A stretch of 64,000 nt of DNA from Mycobacterium sp. Z3061 (lineage in GTDB: Bacteria; Actinomycetota; Actinomycetes; Mycobacteriales; Mycobacteriaceae): NCBI RefSeq assembly GCF_031583025.1, contig NZ_CP134062.1, positions 5,243,234 to 5,307,233 of the forward strand, in the 5' to 3' direction. The position numbers and the translations under genes are program-made. The notes beneath the pieces were generated by a model, which saw only the letters and a list, made by a program, of their open reading frames with translations, was not told the DNA's origin and made no database searches. Of the stretch, positions 1-10,737 are shown one piece after another. Every line of letters starts with the position of its first letter. Within the stretch, counting starts at the first letter, position 1.

Positions 1-291
1 CCGCTGAAGTCCGACCGCGAGACCGCCCGTGCCCTCAGCGAAGCGGCCAAACTGCCGTTCCTGGAAGTGCATGTCGCCACCTCGCTGTCCGAGTGCGAAA
101 AGCGGGACCCCAAAGGCCTTTACGCGCGGGCCCGCAGCGGCGAACTCAAGGGCCTGACCGGAGTCGATGCGCCCTACGAGCCACCGGAGAATCCCGACCT
201 GGTGCTGGACACCACCAACGCCGATATCGACGAACTGGCTGCTCAGGTCATCAGCCTGCTCAACGAGGTGAGTCCCCGGCCGCCGCGGTAG
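1..291 (+). CDS. cysNC: CysNC C-terminal part (adenylylsulfate kinase domain), partial
   Basis: The frame is open from the left edge and ends at TAG 289-291, so only the last 96 codons are present. The residues SECEKRDPKGLYARARSGE and the following GVDAPYEPPENPDL stretch are typical of the C-terminal half of APS kinase (CysC), which phosphorylates adenosine 5'-phosphosulfate to PAPS. In mycobacteria this domain is normally fused behind the CysN GTPase subunit of sulfate adenylyltransferase, so the bifunctional cysNC is inferred; the upstream part lies outside the window. The next genes are a predicted sulfate-exporter-type membrane protein, which fits a sulfur-metabolism neighbourhood. Confidence 0.85.
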   Translation, partial: PLKSDRETARALSEAAKLPFLEVHVATSLSECEKRDPKGLYARARSGELKGLTGVDAPYEPPENPDLVLDTTNADIDELAAQVISLLNEVSPRPPR

Positions 292-353
292 CACTGAAAC
301 TCATCGCGATCCGATCACTTGGTCGACGGGCGTTGCCGCGCAAGAATTCCGGC

Positions 354-467
354 ATGAGTAAGGCCGGCGGCTGGCGGAGGCTTTCAGCCGATTGGTGGGC
401 CACCCTGGTGGCCGGTGTCGTTGCGGTACTCGCGGTCGCCGACGTGCTTCCCCGGATCCCCTGGTGA
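354..467 (+). CDS. 37-residue one-helix membrane protein, probable detached N-terminal helix of the transporter that follows
   Basis: The ATG at 354 opens a short frame starting [20 protein letters not shown], with one hydrophobic helix (about residues 14-32), ending in RIPW. Its TGA (465-467) overlaps the GTG start (464) of the next gene as GTGA, a translational-coupling arrangement. Proteins of the YeiH/UPF0324 family often begin with a short DWWA-type motif followed by a helix, so this mini-ORF looks like that N-terminal helix encoded separately. Either it is a genuine two-part gene or an old or assembly-derived frame slip split one gene. The coupling and the clean helix favour expression. 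Confidence 0.55.
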   Translation: MSKAGGWRRLSADWWATLVAGVVAVLAVADVLPRIPW

Positions 468-1570
468 CTCGCGTCGAATCCGAGGAGAGGTCAGCCGGCG
501 TCGCCGGCACCCGTCCGCTCGACTACGTCCCTGGACTACTGCTGCTGATCGCCGTCGGCGTGCTGGGCAAGTACGCCCAGATCTGGTGGAACGCATTGGC
601 CCGGCACCAGCACTGGACCGTGCCGGACATCGAATATGTGTTGTGGGCCATCCTTATCGGACTGCTGATCGCCAACACCATCGGATTGCATCCGGTCTTC
701 CGCCCCGGTGTCGCGACCTACGAATTCTGGCTCAAGATCGGCATTGTCTTGCTCGGCTCCCGCTTCGTGCTCGGGGACATCGCCAAGCTGGGCGGCGCCA
801 GCCTGGTTCAGATCCTGGTCGACATGCTGGTGGCGGGAACGATCATTCTGGCCGCGGCCCGCGCCTTCGGACTGTCCGGCAAGCTGGGATCATTGCTCGC
901 GATCGGCACCTCGATCTGCGGGGTGTCGGCCATCGTGGCCGCCAGAGGCGCGATCCGGGCCCGCAATTCCGACGTCAGCTATGCCATCGCCGCCATCCTG
1001 GCGCTCGGTGCCGTGGCCCTGTTCACCCTCCCGCCACTCGGGCACGCCATCGGGCTCACCGACAACGAATTCGGCTTGTGGGCCGGTCTTTCGGTGGACA
1101 ACACCGCCGAGACCACAGCCACCGGGTACCTGTATTCCGACCACGCCGGAAAGATCGCCGTCCTGGTCAAGTCCACCCGCAACGCGCTGATCGGATTCGT
1201 GGTGCTGGGTTTCGCGCTGTTCTGGGCAGCGCGCGGTGAGGCCGACCAGATCGCCCCGGGCGTGTCGGCCAAGGCGGCGTTCATCTGGGACAAGTTCCCG
1301 AAGTTCGTCCTGGGCTTCCTGGCTGTGTCGGCGGTCGCGACGCTGGGCTGGCTGAGCAAGGGCCAGACGGCGAACCTGGCGAACGCCTCGAAGTGGGCGT
1401 TCCTGCTCACCTTCGCCGGCGTCGGGCTCAACACCGACATCCGGCAGATCACCCGGACCGGTTGGCGCCCACTGGTTGTCGCCGTGATCGGCCTGACGGT
1501 CGTAGCCTCGGTCTCGCTGGGGCTGGTGCTGTTCACCTCGCGCGTGCTGCATTGGGGCGTAGGCGGCTAG
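464..1570 (+). CDS. YeiH/UPF0324 family putative sulfate exporter
   Basis: A 368-residue polytopic membrane protein with about nine or ten hydrophobic helices. Family features are the [12 protein letters not shown] segment, the [14 protein letters not shown] helix, [17 protein letters not shown] and a late [11 protein letters not shown] region, all characteristic of the UPF0324 (YeiH, putative sulfate exporter) family. The GTG at 464 is chosen because it overlaps the stop of the upstream mini-ORF and because codons further upstream in this frame do not look like protein. The frame is open upstream to 392, so a longer form cannot be excluded. Proximity to cysNC suggests a role in sulfur-compound export, but the substrate is not shown by the sequence. 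Confidence 0.8.
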   Translation: MTRVESEERSAGVAGTRPLDYVPGLLLLIAVGVLGKYAQIWWNALARHQHWTVPDIEYVLWAILIGLLIANTIGLHPVFRPGVATYEFWLKIGIVLLGSRFVLGDIAKLGGASLVQILVDMLVAGTIILAAARAFGLSGKLGSLLAIGTSICGVSAIVAARGAIRARNSDVSYAIAAILALGAVALFTLPPLGHAIGLTDNEFGLWAGLSVDNTAETTATGYLYSDHAGKIAVLVKSTRNALIGFVVLGFALFWAARGEADQIAPGVSAKAAFIWDKFPKFVLGFLAVSAVATLGWLSKGQTANLANASKWAFLLTFAGVGLNTDIRQITRTGWRPLVVAVIGLTVVASVSLGLVLFTSRVLHWGVGG

Positions 1571-1646
1571 CACACACAATCCCCAGAAACCGCCTCATCA
1601 GCGGTAACGTCGGTGGTAGCCAACCGGGCCGTCGACGGGAGAAACC

Positions 1647-1940
1647 ATGATGAGGCACGGCATCGTCGGAGGACTGGCGGTCATGCTGGTGGCCGGGGGC
1701 CTGATCGCTTCGGCCCCGCCGGCCAGCGCCGGCTGCCTGTACGGCGGCCCCTATCTCAGCAAGTGCGACGGACCCGTCCAGCCCGACGGCACCTGGCAGC
1801 GGTGCGTGGCAACCACCCGCCTGGTTCCGAACGGAGCCAGTTCGTATCTGGTGCCGGACAAGCGCTGCGACACGATGGGCCCCGGCCAGAATTCCGGCGA
1901 TTTCGCCTTCACCGACCCACCGATGCACATCGACGACTGA
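1647..1940 (+). CDS. Small secreted CDGP-domain protein
   Basis: A 97-residue protein beginning MMRHGIVGGLAVMLVAGG with a signal peptide ending PASAG (cleavage near residue 28), so the mature protein is about 69 residues. It holds four Cys residues (GCLYGGPYLSKCDGP, QRCV, KRCD), probably forming two disulfides, and the CDGP tetrapeptide that gives its name to a mycobacterial secreted family (Rv1269c/Rv1291c-like, from memory). The function of the family is unknown. ATG 1647 and ATG 1650 are both possible starts; GGGAGAAACC lies just upstream. Confidence 0.8.
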   Translation: MMRHGIVGGLAVMLVAGGLIASAPPASAGCLYGGPYLSKCDGPVQPDGTWQRCVATTRLVPNGASSYLVPDKRCDTMGPGQNSGDFAFTDPPMHIDD

Positions 1941-1952
1941 CAGGTCGCGTAG

Positions 1953-3218
1953 CTAGCCGACGCGCCGTCCGCCACGGGACACCCCCACCCGGTCGCGGGC
2001 GTAGACCTCGGCCAGGAACTGCTCCACGGCCACCGCGGTGTGCGCGGCCCGGGCCGAACCGAAAATGTCGAAAGCGTGCTGCGCCCGGGGCAACTCGGCA
2101 TAAACCACCGGGTTGCGGCTTACCTCCCGCAGGCGCTTGGTGAAACTGCGCGCCTGCTCAACCGGGATCAGCGAGTCGTTGGTGCCGTGCAGCACAAAGA
2201 ACGGCGGCGCATCCTCGGAGACGTGGGTGATCGGCGAGGCGAGACGGAAGGGCTCGGCAATCTCGTTGCGGCTCAGCTTGAATACCCGCTTACCCATCAT
2301 GGCCGGCATCATCGGGTGCACCGCGTCGTCCCGGGTGAAGTCGTAGAACCCATAGAACGGGATCGCCGCCTGCACCCGCGTGTCCGCCTCTTCGAAGCCG
2401 ATCTGGAACCGCGGCTCGTTCGGCGTCAGTGCCGCGAGGGACGACAGGTGCCCCCCGGCCGAACCGCCGGTGATCGCAATCCAGTTTGGGTCGCCGCCGT
2501 ACTCCGCGATGTTCTGCTTCGTCCAGGCGATCGCCCGCTTCACGTCGACGATCTGGTCGGGCCAGGTCGAGCGCGGGCTGAGCCGGTAGTTGACCGACAC
2601 ACAGATCCAGCCGAGCTCCGCCAGATGGCTCATCAGCGGGTGCGCCTGGCCGCGCTTGTTGCCCACCATCCAGGCCCCGCCATGGACCTGCAACAGCACC
2701 GGGGCCGGTTCGCCGCGGTCGAGGTCAGGACGCCGCCAGATGTCGAGGTGGTTGCGCGAACCGAATTCTCCGTAGCTGATATCGATGTCGTGGGCGTAGT
2801 CGCGCCAGATGCGCAGCATCCGGGCCGGACCGGGTTTCTTGGCGGTAGCGCCGTCGGAGGCCGGCCGCTTCCACAGGTCGCCGGCCTCGGTGCGCCGGTC
2901 GGGGCCCAGCCCTTCGTCCAGCGCCGACGTCAGCACCTCGTCTGCCGACCGCCCGTTGCGGTGCAGCCCGAGCAGTCCCAGCCCGGATATCGTCGCCAGC
3001 AACCAGCTGACCAGGCGTGTGCGGGGCGGCACCCGGGGAGTTACCGCGGCAAGCGCGGCAAACTGCGCGGCGAGCGCCGGCACGGGAAGCTCGGTCGCGA
3101 ACAGGCCGTAACCGAACGCATGTCCTGCCAGGTAGCCGCGCTTGCTGACCGGGCGGTAGCCGTTTACGGCGAACAGCACGCCAGCCAGAGACACGATTAC
3201 CGCCGCTATCCGCTTCAT
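1953..3218 (-). CDS. Alpha/beta-hydrolase, LipQ/LipM-type carboxylesterase
   Basis: A 421-residue esterase of the HSL-like Lip family. It has an N-terminal hydrophobic region (about residues 1-85, membrane association likely), an oxyanion-hole HGGAW motif at 179-183, the nucleophile elbow GGSAGG with Ser253, and the acid and base in FVLHGTNDS (Asp348) and QHAFD (His381), giving a complete catalytic triad. The sequence follows mycobacterial LipM/LipQ closely, and the length equals that of LipQ from memory, but these two paralogues cannot be separated by eye. ATG 3218 has a strong upstream GGAGGGGAAG. The real substrate, probably a short-chain ester, is unknown. It faces the CDGP gene tail to tail. 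Confidence 0.85.
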   Translation of the reverse strand: MKRIAAVIVSLAGVLFAVNGYRPVSKRGYLAGHAFGYGLFATELPVPALAAQFAALAAVTPRVPPRTRLVSWLLATISGLGLLGLHRNGRSADEVLTSALDEGLGPDRRTEAGDLWKRPASDGATAKKPGPARMLRIWRDYAHDIDISYGEFGSRNHLDIWRRPDLDRGEPAPVLLQVHGGAWMVGNKRGQAHPLMSHLAELGWICVSVNYRLSPRSTWPDQIVDVKRAIAWTKQNIAEYGGDPNWIAITGGSAGGHLSSLAALTPNEPRFQIGFEEADTRVQAAIPFYGFYDFTRDDAVHPMMPAMMGKRVFKLSRNEIAEPFRLASPITHVSEDAPPFFVLHGTNDSLIPVEQARSFTKRLREVSRNPVVYAELPRAQHAFDIFGSARAAHTAVAVEQFLAEVYARDRVGVSRGGRRVG

Positions 3219-3297
3219 CGACTTCCCCTCCCGTCGACCTCGGCCGTCGCCGGCCCGATACTCCTTAATCAACCTAACTGCTCGCCGTGGACCCCTC

Positions 3298-5676
3298 TCA
3301 ACCAGTTTCCCCCGCCTCGCCGGCGCCGCCGGCGTCGTGTGTCTCCTGCGGCTGCTGCAGCACCTCATAGGCGGGGTCGACCATGGTGATCGGCCGGTTC
3401 CCGGTCTGCCGGGCCTTGCCGGTGATGCGCAGCACCTGCCCGGGCTGAATGTCGGCGCCCCCGTGACCGGAACGGAACGTGACGGTGAGATCTCCGGTGT
3501 CATCTCCGAGCACGATCCGCCGCACCGTGCGCCGGCGTTCGTTGATGTCCTCGACCTCGCGCACCCGCCCTTCGATGGTGGCCCGCTGCCCAGGTATCAG
3601 TCCGGCCACCGTGATCACCGATTCGGGCCGCTCGGGGTGCTCGTAAGCCTCGACGTTGCGGTCCTCGCCCTGGGAGACCCAGGCTTCGATCTTGTCGAGC
3701 CGTCGCGCGATCCGCTGCTCGAAGCGGTCGGGGTAGGCCTCCTTGATCCGGGATTCGACGTCGTAGGGGACGATGGTGGCCGCGGCATCGGGGATGAGGC
3801 TCACCGCGCGGGCGATCTTGTCCGCGGTGCGGTCGTGCAGCAGCCGCCCCAGCAGCGGCGCATAGGTCCGGCGCGGCAATAGCACCGTCACGTTGGTGTC
3901 CGGATGCTCCTTGCTCGTTTTGGCGACCAGAAGCTGGGCGGCCCGGTTGATCCGCCGATCCGGGCAGTCCACGATGCGCAGCCGCGTGTCGAGACCGAAC
4001 TCATCCCAGCGCTTTCGAAGGTGTGCGGCGTGGGCCGCGTCGACCATGAAGTGCACCGCGATCAGCTCGTCGGCCCGTAATCCCTTGCCGTAGCGCAGTC
4101 CTTCGATCACCGCGAGGTCGACCGAGTTCACGAAGACGTACACCCGGTGCCGGGCATACTTCACCATTTCCGGGCGATCGGCGCGGAACATCTCGAGAAT
4201 TGCTGCCTCAGCCCGGTATTCGCGGTTGAGCCGGATCAGCATGAACACCAGCAGCGGAAAGACCACGACCACAAGCCAGGCGCCTTCGGTGAATTTGGCC
4301 ACCGCGAAGATGCCCACCACGATCGTCGACAGGATGCCCGCCGAGAGGTTGATCGCCAGCCGGTGCCGCCAGCCCGGTTCCCGGTGTGTCAGGTGATGTT
4401 TGGTCATCCCATAACCGGCCATAGAGAAACCGGTGAACACGCCTATCGCATAGAACGGCACCAGCGCGCTGACCGAACCGCCGGTGGTCACCAAGAGCAC
4501 CACCGACAGCGCGGTGAGCGCGATGATGCCGTTGGAGAACACCAGGCGATGCCCACGCTTCATCAATTGCCTTGGCAGAAAACGATCTTCGGCCACGAAA
4601 CTGGCCAGCGCGGGGAAGCCGTTGAAGCTGGTGTTGGCGCCCGTGTACAGAATTGCCGCGGTGGACGCCTGCACCAGGAAGAAGAAGACGTTCCCGATGA
4701 CGCCGTTGCCGAAGACCGCACGACCGATCTGGGACAGCACCGAGGGATATTCGGTCAGGTACGGCGTGGCGTGGGTGGCGTACGCGAGATACGCGACACC
4801 GGCCAACAGGAAACCGAGGATGCACGCCATCGCGGTCAGCACTCGGCGCGCGTTGCGGCCCTGCGGTTTCTGGAACAGATCAACGGTGTTGGAAATGGCC
4901 TCCACGCCCGTCAGCGACGAACCGCCGTTGGCGAAGGCACGCAACAACACCAGAATCGTCGCGCCCATCACCAGGCCGTTGCCCTGATGCACCGGCACCG
5001 TCCCGGGCAGTTGCCCGGGGTCGTACACCGGCAAACCCCAGAACAGGTGGCGGACAACGCCGACCACGATGGTGCTGGCGACCATGACGATGAAGAAATA
5101 GGTCGCCGCCGCGAAAGGCGTTCCGGCTTCCCGCATTCCGCGCAGGTTCAGATAGCAGATCAGGATCACCACGCCGACCGTGATCTCCAGGCTGTACGGT
5201 CCCAGCGCGGGAAGCGCCGAGACCACGGCCACCGTTCCGGCCGCCGACTGCACCGCCACGGTCACCACATAGTCGATCAACAGCGCCGCCGCGGCGATCT
5301 GGGCGACCCGGGGCCCGAAGTTGTCGCGCGCCACGATGTAGGAGCCGCCCGCCCGGGTGTAGGCCATCACCACCTGTCGGTAGGACGCCGCAACCAACAG
5401 GAGGATCAGCAGGATGACCCCGGTCACGGGCAGCAACAGCGCGAACGCCGCCAGCCCGGCGTTGGGCAGCAATTCGATCAGGATCTGTTCCGGGCCGTAG
5501 GCGGTCGACGAGATGGCGTCCGGTGACAGGGCACCGAGGGCCACGCCGTTGGATAACCGCTCGCCGGCCAGCTGCTCGGTGATCAACGGCTTGCCCAGAA
5601 ACACCCGTTTGAGGACATCGCCGAGGGTCAGCGGGATCCGCAACCTGCTCACCGACTTGCCCGCCGGACTCGCCAA
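3298..5676 (-). CDS. APC-superfamily permease with USP-like and C-terminal OB-fold domains
   Basis: About 792 residues. The N-terminal ~500 residues carry some 12 hydrophobic helices with the APC signature (ALSPDAISSTAYGPEQI in helix 1, AYTRAGGSYIVARDNFG around helix 3), so it is an amino-acid or cation permease. A soluble segment (about residues 505-650, starting KYARHRVYVFVNSVDLAV) resembles universal-stress folds. The last ~85 residues (VITVAGLIPGQRATIEGRVREV onward) look like an OB-fold nucleic-acid-binding domain. TTG 5676 is chosen because AGGGGG lies six bases upstream. ATG 5691 or GTG 5652 are alternatives. ATG 5718 would lie inside a hairpin and is unlikely. The substrate is not determinable. 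Confidence 0.8.
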   Translation of the reverse strand: MASPAGKSVSRLRIPLTLGDVLKRVFLGKPLITEQLAGERLSNGVALGALSPDAISSTAYGPEQILIELLPNAGLAAFALLLPVTGVILLILLLVAASYRQVVMAYTRAGGSYIVARDNFGPRVAQIAAAALLIDYVVTVAVQSAAGTVAVVSALPALGPYSLEITVGVVILICYLNLRGMREAGTPFAAATYFFIVMVASTIVVGVVRHLFWGLPVYDPGQLPGTVPVHQGNGLVMGATILVLLRAFANGGSSLTGVEAISNTVDLFQKPQGRNARRVLTAMACILGFLLAGVAYLAYATHATPYLTEYPSVLSQIGRAVFGNGVIGNVFFFLVQASTAAILYTGANTSFNGFPALASFVAEDRFLPRQLMKRGHRLVFSNGIIALTALSVVLLVTTGGSVSALVPFYAIGVFTGFSMAGYGMTKHHLTHREPGWRHRLAINLSAGILSTIVVGIFAVAKFTEGAWLVVVVFPLLVFMLIRLNREYRAEAAILEMFRADRPEMVKYARHRVYVFVNSVDLAVIEGLRYGKGLRADELIAVHFMVDAAHAAHLRKRWDEFGLDTRLRIVDCPDRRINRAAQLLVAKTSKEHPDTNVTVLLPRRTYAPLLGRLLHDRTADKIARAVSLIPDAAATIVPYDVESRIKEAYPDRFEQRIARRLDKIEAWVSQGEDRNVEAYEHPERPESVITVAGLIPGQRATIEGRVREVEDINERRRTVRRIVLGDDTGDLTVTFRSGHGGADIQPGQVLRITGKARQTGNRPITMVDPAYEVLQQPQETHDAGGAGEAGETG

Positions 5677-5696
5677 CCTGCACCCCCTCATCACTG

Positions 5697-5756
5697 GCGA
5701 GCAGACACAAAATCGCACAAATACGGCGCAATTGACGCGATTTCGCGTCTGCTCGC
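5697..5756. terminator. Long inverted repeat between dapC and the permease gene
   Basis: Two 20-base arms (5697-5716 and 5737-5756) pair with two mismatches around a 20-base loop. The core GAGCAGAC-CAAAATCGC is the same as in the hairpin at 60856-60911. It lies 11 bases beyond the dapC stop, so it probably ends the fdxC-dapC transcript before the permease gene on the same strand. No long T tract follows. Confidence 0.6.
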
Positions 5757-5766
5757 GGTAAGAAGG

Positions 5767-6852
5767 CTAGCTCAGGCGGGCGGCGGCGGCGTTGATTCGC
5801 TCGTCGGTGGCGGTCAGCGCGACGCGGACGTGCCGGGCGCCGCCGGGGCCGTAGAAATCACCGGGCGCCACCAGGATGCCGCGTTCGGCGAGCCACCCGA
5901 CGGTGTCCCGGCAGCCCTGGCCACGGCTGGCCCACAAATACAGACCCGCCTCCGAATGATCCACCGAGAATCCGGCGGCCAGCAGCGCCGGCAGCAGCAC
6001 GGCGCGGCGTTGCGCATACCGTTCCCGCTGCACCTTCTCGTGCTCGTCGTCGTCGAGTGCGGCCACCATGGCGGCCTGCACCGGGGTCGGCACGATCATC
6101 CCGGCGTGCTTGCGCACGGCCAGCAGTTCGGCGACCAGATCGCTGTCCCCGGCGACGAAGCCCGCCCGATAACCAGCCAGCGAGGAGCTCTTCGACAGCG
6201 AATGGATGGCCAGCAACCCGGTGTGATCGCCTTCGCACACCGAGGGGTGCAGTACTGAGAGCGGCTCGGCCTCCCAGGCCAACCCCAGATAGCACTCGTC
6301 GGAGGCCACCAGCACGCCCCGCTCGCGAGCCCAACCCACCACCTTGCGCAGGTGGTCGAGGCCCAGGACGCGGCCCGTGGGATTGCTCGGCGAATTGAGG
6401 TAGATCAGCGCCGGGGACTGGGGGCCGAGCTGGGTCAGCGAATCCGCCCGCACGATCTGTGTCCCGGCGAGTCGCGCACCCACGTCGTAGGTGGGATAAG
6501 CCAGTTCCGGCACGACGACGACGTCGGCGCCGCCCAGCCCCAGCAGGGTCGGCAACCAGGCGATCAATTCCTTGGTGCCGATCACCGGAAGAACCGCCGC
6601 CTCTGAGAGGCCGGTGACGCCGAATCGGCGGGCCAGTGCCGCGACGGCAGACTCGCGCAACGGCGTGGTCCCCGCGGTGGCGGGGTAGCCCGGCGCCGAA
6701 CTGGCCGCCGCCAGGGCTTCCCGGATCAGCGGCGCGACCGGGTCCACCGGGGTGCCCACCGACAGGTCGACGATGCCGTCCGGATGGGCCGCGGCCATGG
6801 CTTTGGCCGCGGCCAGAGTGTCCCACGGAAACTCCGGCAGCGTCGCCGACAC
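5767..6852 (-). CDS. dapC: Succinyldiaminopimelate transaminase-type PLP aminotransferase
   Basis: A 361-residue class I aminotransferase. It has the PLP-binding features NSPSNPTG (153-160), SDECYLGL (184-191), HSLSK with the Schiff-base Lys221, and the carboxylate-binding AGYRAGF (Arg229). The length matches the mycobacterial Rv1178-type protein, annotated as the DapC step of lysine/diaminopimelate synthesis. Which reaction it performs in the cell is from family annotation, because mycobacteria hold a second DapC candidate. GTG 6852 is chosen for its fit to the ~362-residue family length. It lies 20 bases after fdxC, so the two form one transcript. Confidence 0.85.
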   Translation of the reverse strand: MSATLPEFPWDTLAAAKAMAAAHPDGIVDLSVGTPVDPVAPLIREALAAASSAPGYPATAGTTPLRESAVAALARRFGVTGLSEAAVLPVIGTKELIAWLPTLLGLGGADVVVVPELAYPTYDVGARLAGTQIVRADSLTQLGPQSPALIYLNSPSNPTGRVLGLDHLRKVVGWARERGVLVASDECYLGLAWEAEPLSVLHPSVCEGDHTGLLAIHSLSKSSSLAGYRAGFVAGDSDLVAELLAVRKHAGMIVPTPVQAAMVAALDDDEHEKVQRERYAQRRAVLLPALLAAGFSVDHSEAGLYLWASRGQGCRDTVGWLAERGILVAPGDFYGPGGARHVRVALTATDERINAAAARLS

Positions 6853-6872
6853 CCGGCGTTGCTGTGACGCGC

Positions 6873-7199
6873 TCAGTCGTCCTCGCCCTGCGGCGGCAGG
6901 TCCTTGACCACTTGCGGGTCGTTCTCGGTCAGGCCGACCTTCGCCGCGCCACCCGGCGACCCCAACTCGACGAAGAAGTCGGCGTTGATCTGGGTGTACT
7001 GGCTCCACTGCTCGGGCACGTCGTCTTCGTAATAGATCGCTTCGACGGGGCAGACCGGTTCACATGCTCCACAGTCGACGCATTCGTCGGGGTGGATGTA
7101 CAGCATCCGGGCACCCTCGTAGATACAGTCCACCGGGCACTCTTCGATGCAAGCCTTGTCCTTGATGTCGACGCAAGGCTGGGAAATCGTGTACGTCAC
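6873..7199 (-). CDS. fdxC: Seven-iron ferredoxin FdxC
   Basis: A 108-residue ferredoxin. The cysteines fit the Azotobacter FdI pattern shifted by one residue: Cys9, Cys17 and Cys50 for a [3Fe-4S] cluster and Cys21, Cys40, Cys43 and Cys46 for a [4Fe-4S] cluster, with Cys25 free. The acidic C-terminal tail (PPQGEDD) is typical of actinobacterial FdxC. It acts as a cytosolic electron carrier whose partners are not set by the context. The GTG start at 7199 has GAGGAG seven bases upstream. It is co-transcribed with dapC downstream and divergent from the PadR gene. Confidence 0.95.
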   Translation of the reverse strand: MTYTISQPCVDIKDKACIEECPVDCIYEGARMLYIHPDECVDCGACEPVCPVEAIYYEDDVPEQWSQYTQINADFFVELGSPGGAAKVGLTENDPQVVKDLPPQGEDD

Positions 7200-7339
7200 G
7201 GACGTCTCCTCAACGTGTCCTCCATGAACGGGCTGCAGGTCGCGTCACCCCAGGGGCTTCTAAGGTGAGCGTTCGGTTACTGATACTAAACGTTGCAGAT
7301 ACAACTCGGGCAATTGGCACGCCCGAGGGTCAGCCCGCC

Positions 7340-7359
7340 CTATGAACTCAGTTGCATAG
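7340..7359. promoter_or_regulatory. Candidate PadR operator (CTATG-N10-CATAG dyad)
   Basis: A 5-10-5 inverted repeat in the divergent fdxC/padR intergenic region, 30 bases before the PadR start. PadR-type repressors bind spaced ATG...CAT dyads in their own promoters, so this is a reasonable autoregulatory site. The arms are short and chance is possible. Confidence 0.25.
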
Positions 7360-7378
7360 TAGCGGCCGCCGCACCTAA

Positions 7379-9979
<2,601 letters not shown>

Positions 9980-10193
9980 GCGGTGCCGGGGACCTCGATT
10001 TCGCTCACCGCGAAACCGCGGTTTACACGCTTCTGACCAGGGAATAGTTACATCCGCACACTGCCGTGCGATATCAATTTGCGTAGGAGCAAGTCCAGGG
10101 GGCCTGGTAGCCTTGACCGGAGACGGCAACCGCTGGGCAGATGTCGTCGCCGTTGAAGGTAACGGTGCAATAGTTGGGGAAGGTGTCCACAAT

Positions 10194-10526
10194 ATGAGGC
10201 TGTCGTTTATCGGAATGGGTGTCGCCGCCGGCGCCGCCGCCGTGTCGTTGGGTTTGGGAGCCGGTGTCGCCTCGGCAGATCCGTTCGACGGAGTCGTCAA
10301 CACCACCTGCACATACCCGCAGGTGATCGCCGCGCTGAACGCAACCAACCCGGGTGCGGCTGCGCAGTTCAACTCGTCGCCGATCGCGCAGAGCTACCTG
10401 CAGCGGTTCCTGGCTTCGCCGCCGCCCGCCCGGGCGCAGATGGCGGCCCAGCTGCAGGCTATGCCTGGTGCTGCGCAGTACATCGGCGTTGTCGGCGAAG
10501 TCGCCGGCGTCTGCAACAACTACTGA
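10194..10526 (+). CDS. TB8.4-type secreted hemophore-related antigen
   Basis: A 110-residue secreted protein. The signal peptide ends GAGVASADP (cleavage near residue 28-29). The mature part is about 80 residues with two Cys (TTCTYPQ near the start and GVCNNY at the C-terminus) likely forming a disulfide that closes a helical bundle. It matches the low-molecular-weight T-cell antigen TB8.4 (Rv1174c) and the hemophore-related family. Heme binding is known for relatives (Rv0203) but is inferred here. ATG 10194 follows GGGGAAGGTG. The 214-base upstream region after fadH holds its promoter, and no riboswitch was recognised there. Confidence 0.9.
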   Translation: MRLSFIGMGVAAGAAAVSLGLGAGVASADPFDGVVNTTCTYPQVIAALNATNPGAAAQFNSSPIAQSYLQRFLASPPPARAQMAAQLQAMPGAAQYIGVVGEVAGVCNNY

Positions 10527-10530
10527 GTTC

Positions 10531-10597
10531 GACCCGCGAGCGTAACGTCGCGGCGCTGCCCTCCGAGGTAGCGCCGGCGTTACGCTCGCGGTCTTTT
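10531..10597. terminator. Hairpin terminator between TB8.4 gene and fbiC
   Basis: CGCGAGCGTAACG (left) pairs with CGTTACGCTCGCG (right), with further pairing of GGCGCT and AGCGCC inside, followed by CTTTTG on the + strand. It terminates the TB8.4 transcript and separates it from the convergent fbiC. The CGCGAGC outer end is shared with other gene-end hairpins in this window. Confidence 0.7.
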
Positions 10598-10737
10598 GTG
10601 CCTGCTCAGTAGCAGCGGGCTCACCCGGCCCGAGGTTTCCGGACTGACGGGGCTACAGATCGACGACGGGTCACCCCGACGACGGCGCCAGAGCAACAAA
10701 CTGCGCGGTGCTGTCGGTTCACCCAATGACGCGGGAA

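Noticed and set aside
5692..5718. ATG 5718 as the start of the permease gene
   Set aside because: It lies inside the hairpin at 5697-5756 and encodes a Cys-rich non-conserved leader; a ribosome-binding site supports TTG 5676.
9980..10193. Possible riboswitch in the leader of the TB8.4 gene
   Set aside because: Some self-pairing GGAGACGGCAACCGCTGG sequence is present, but I could not match it to any known riboswitch consensus.
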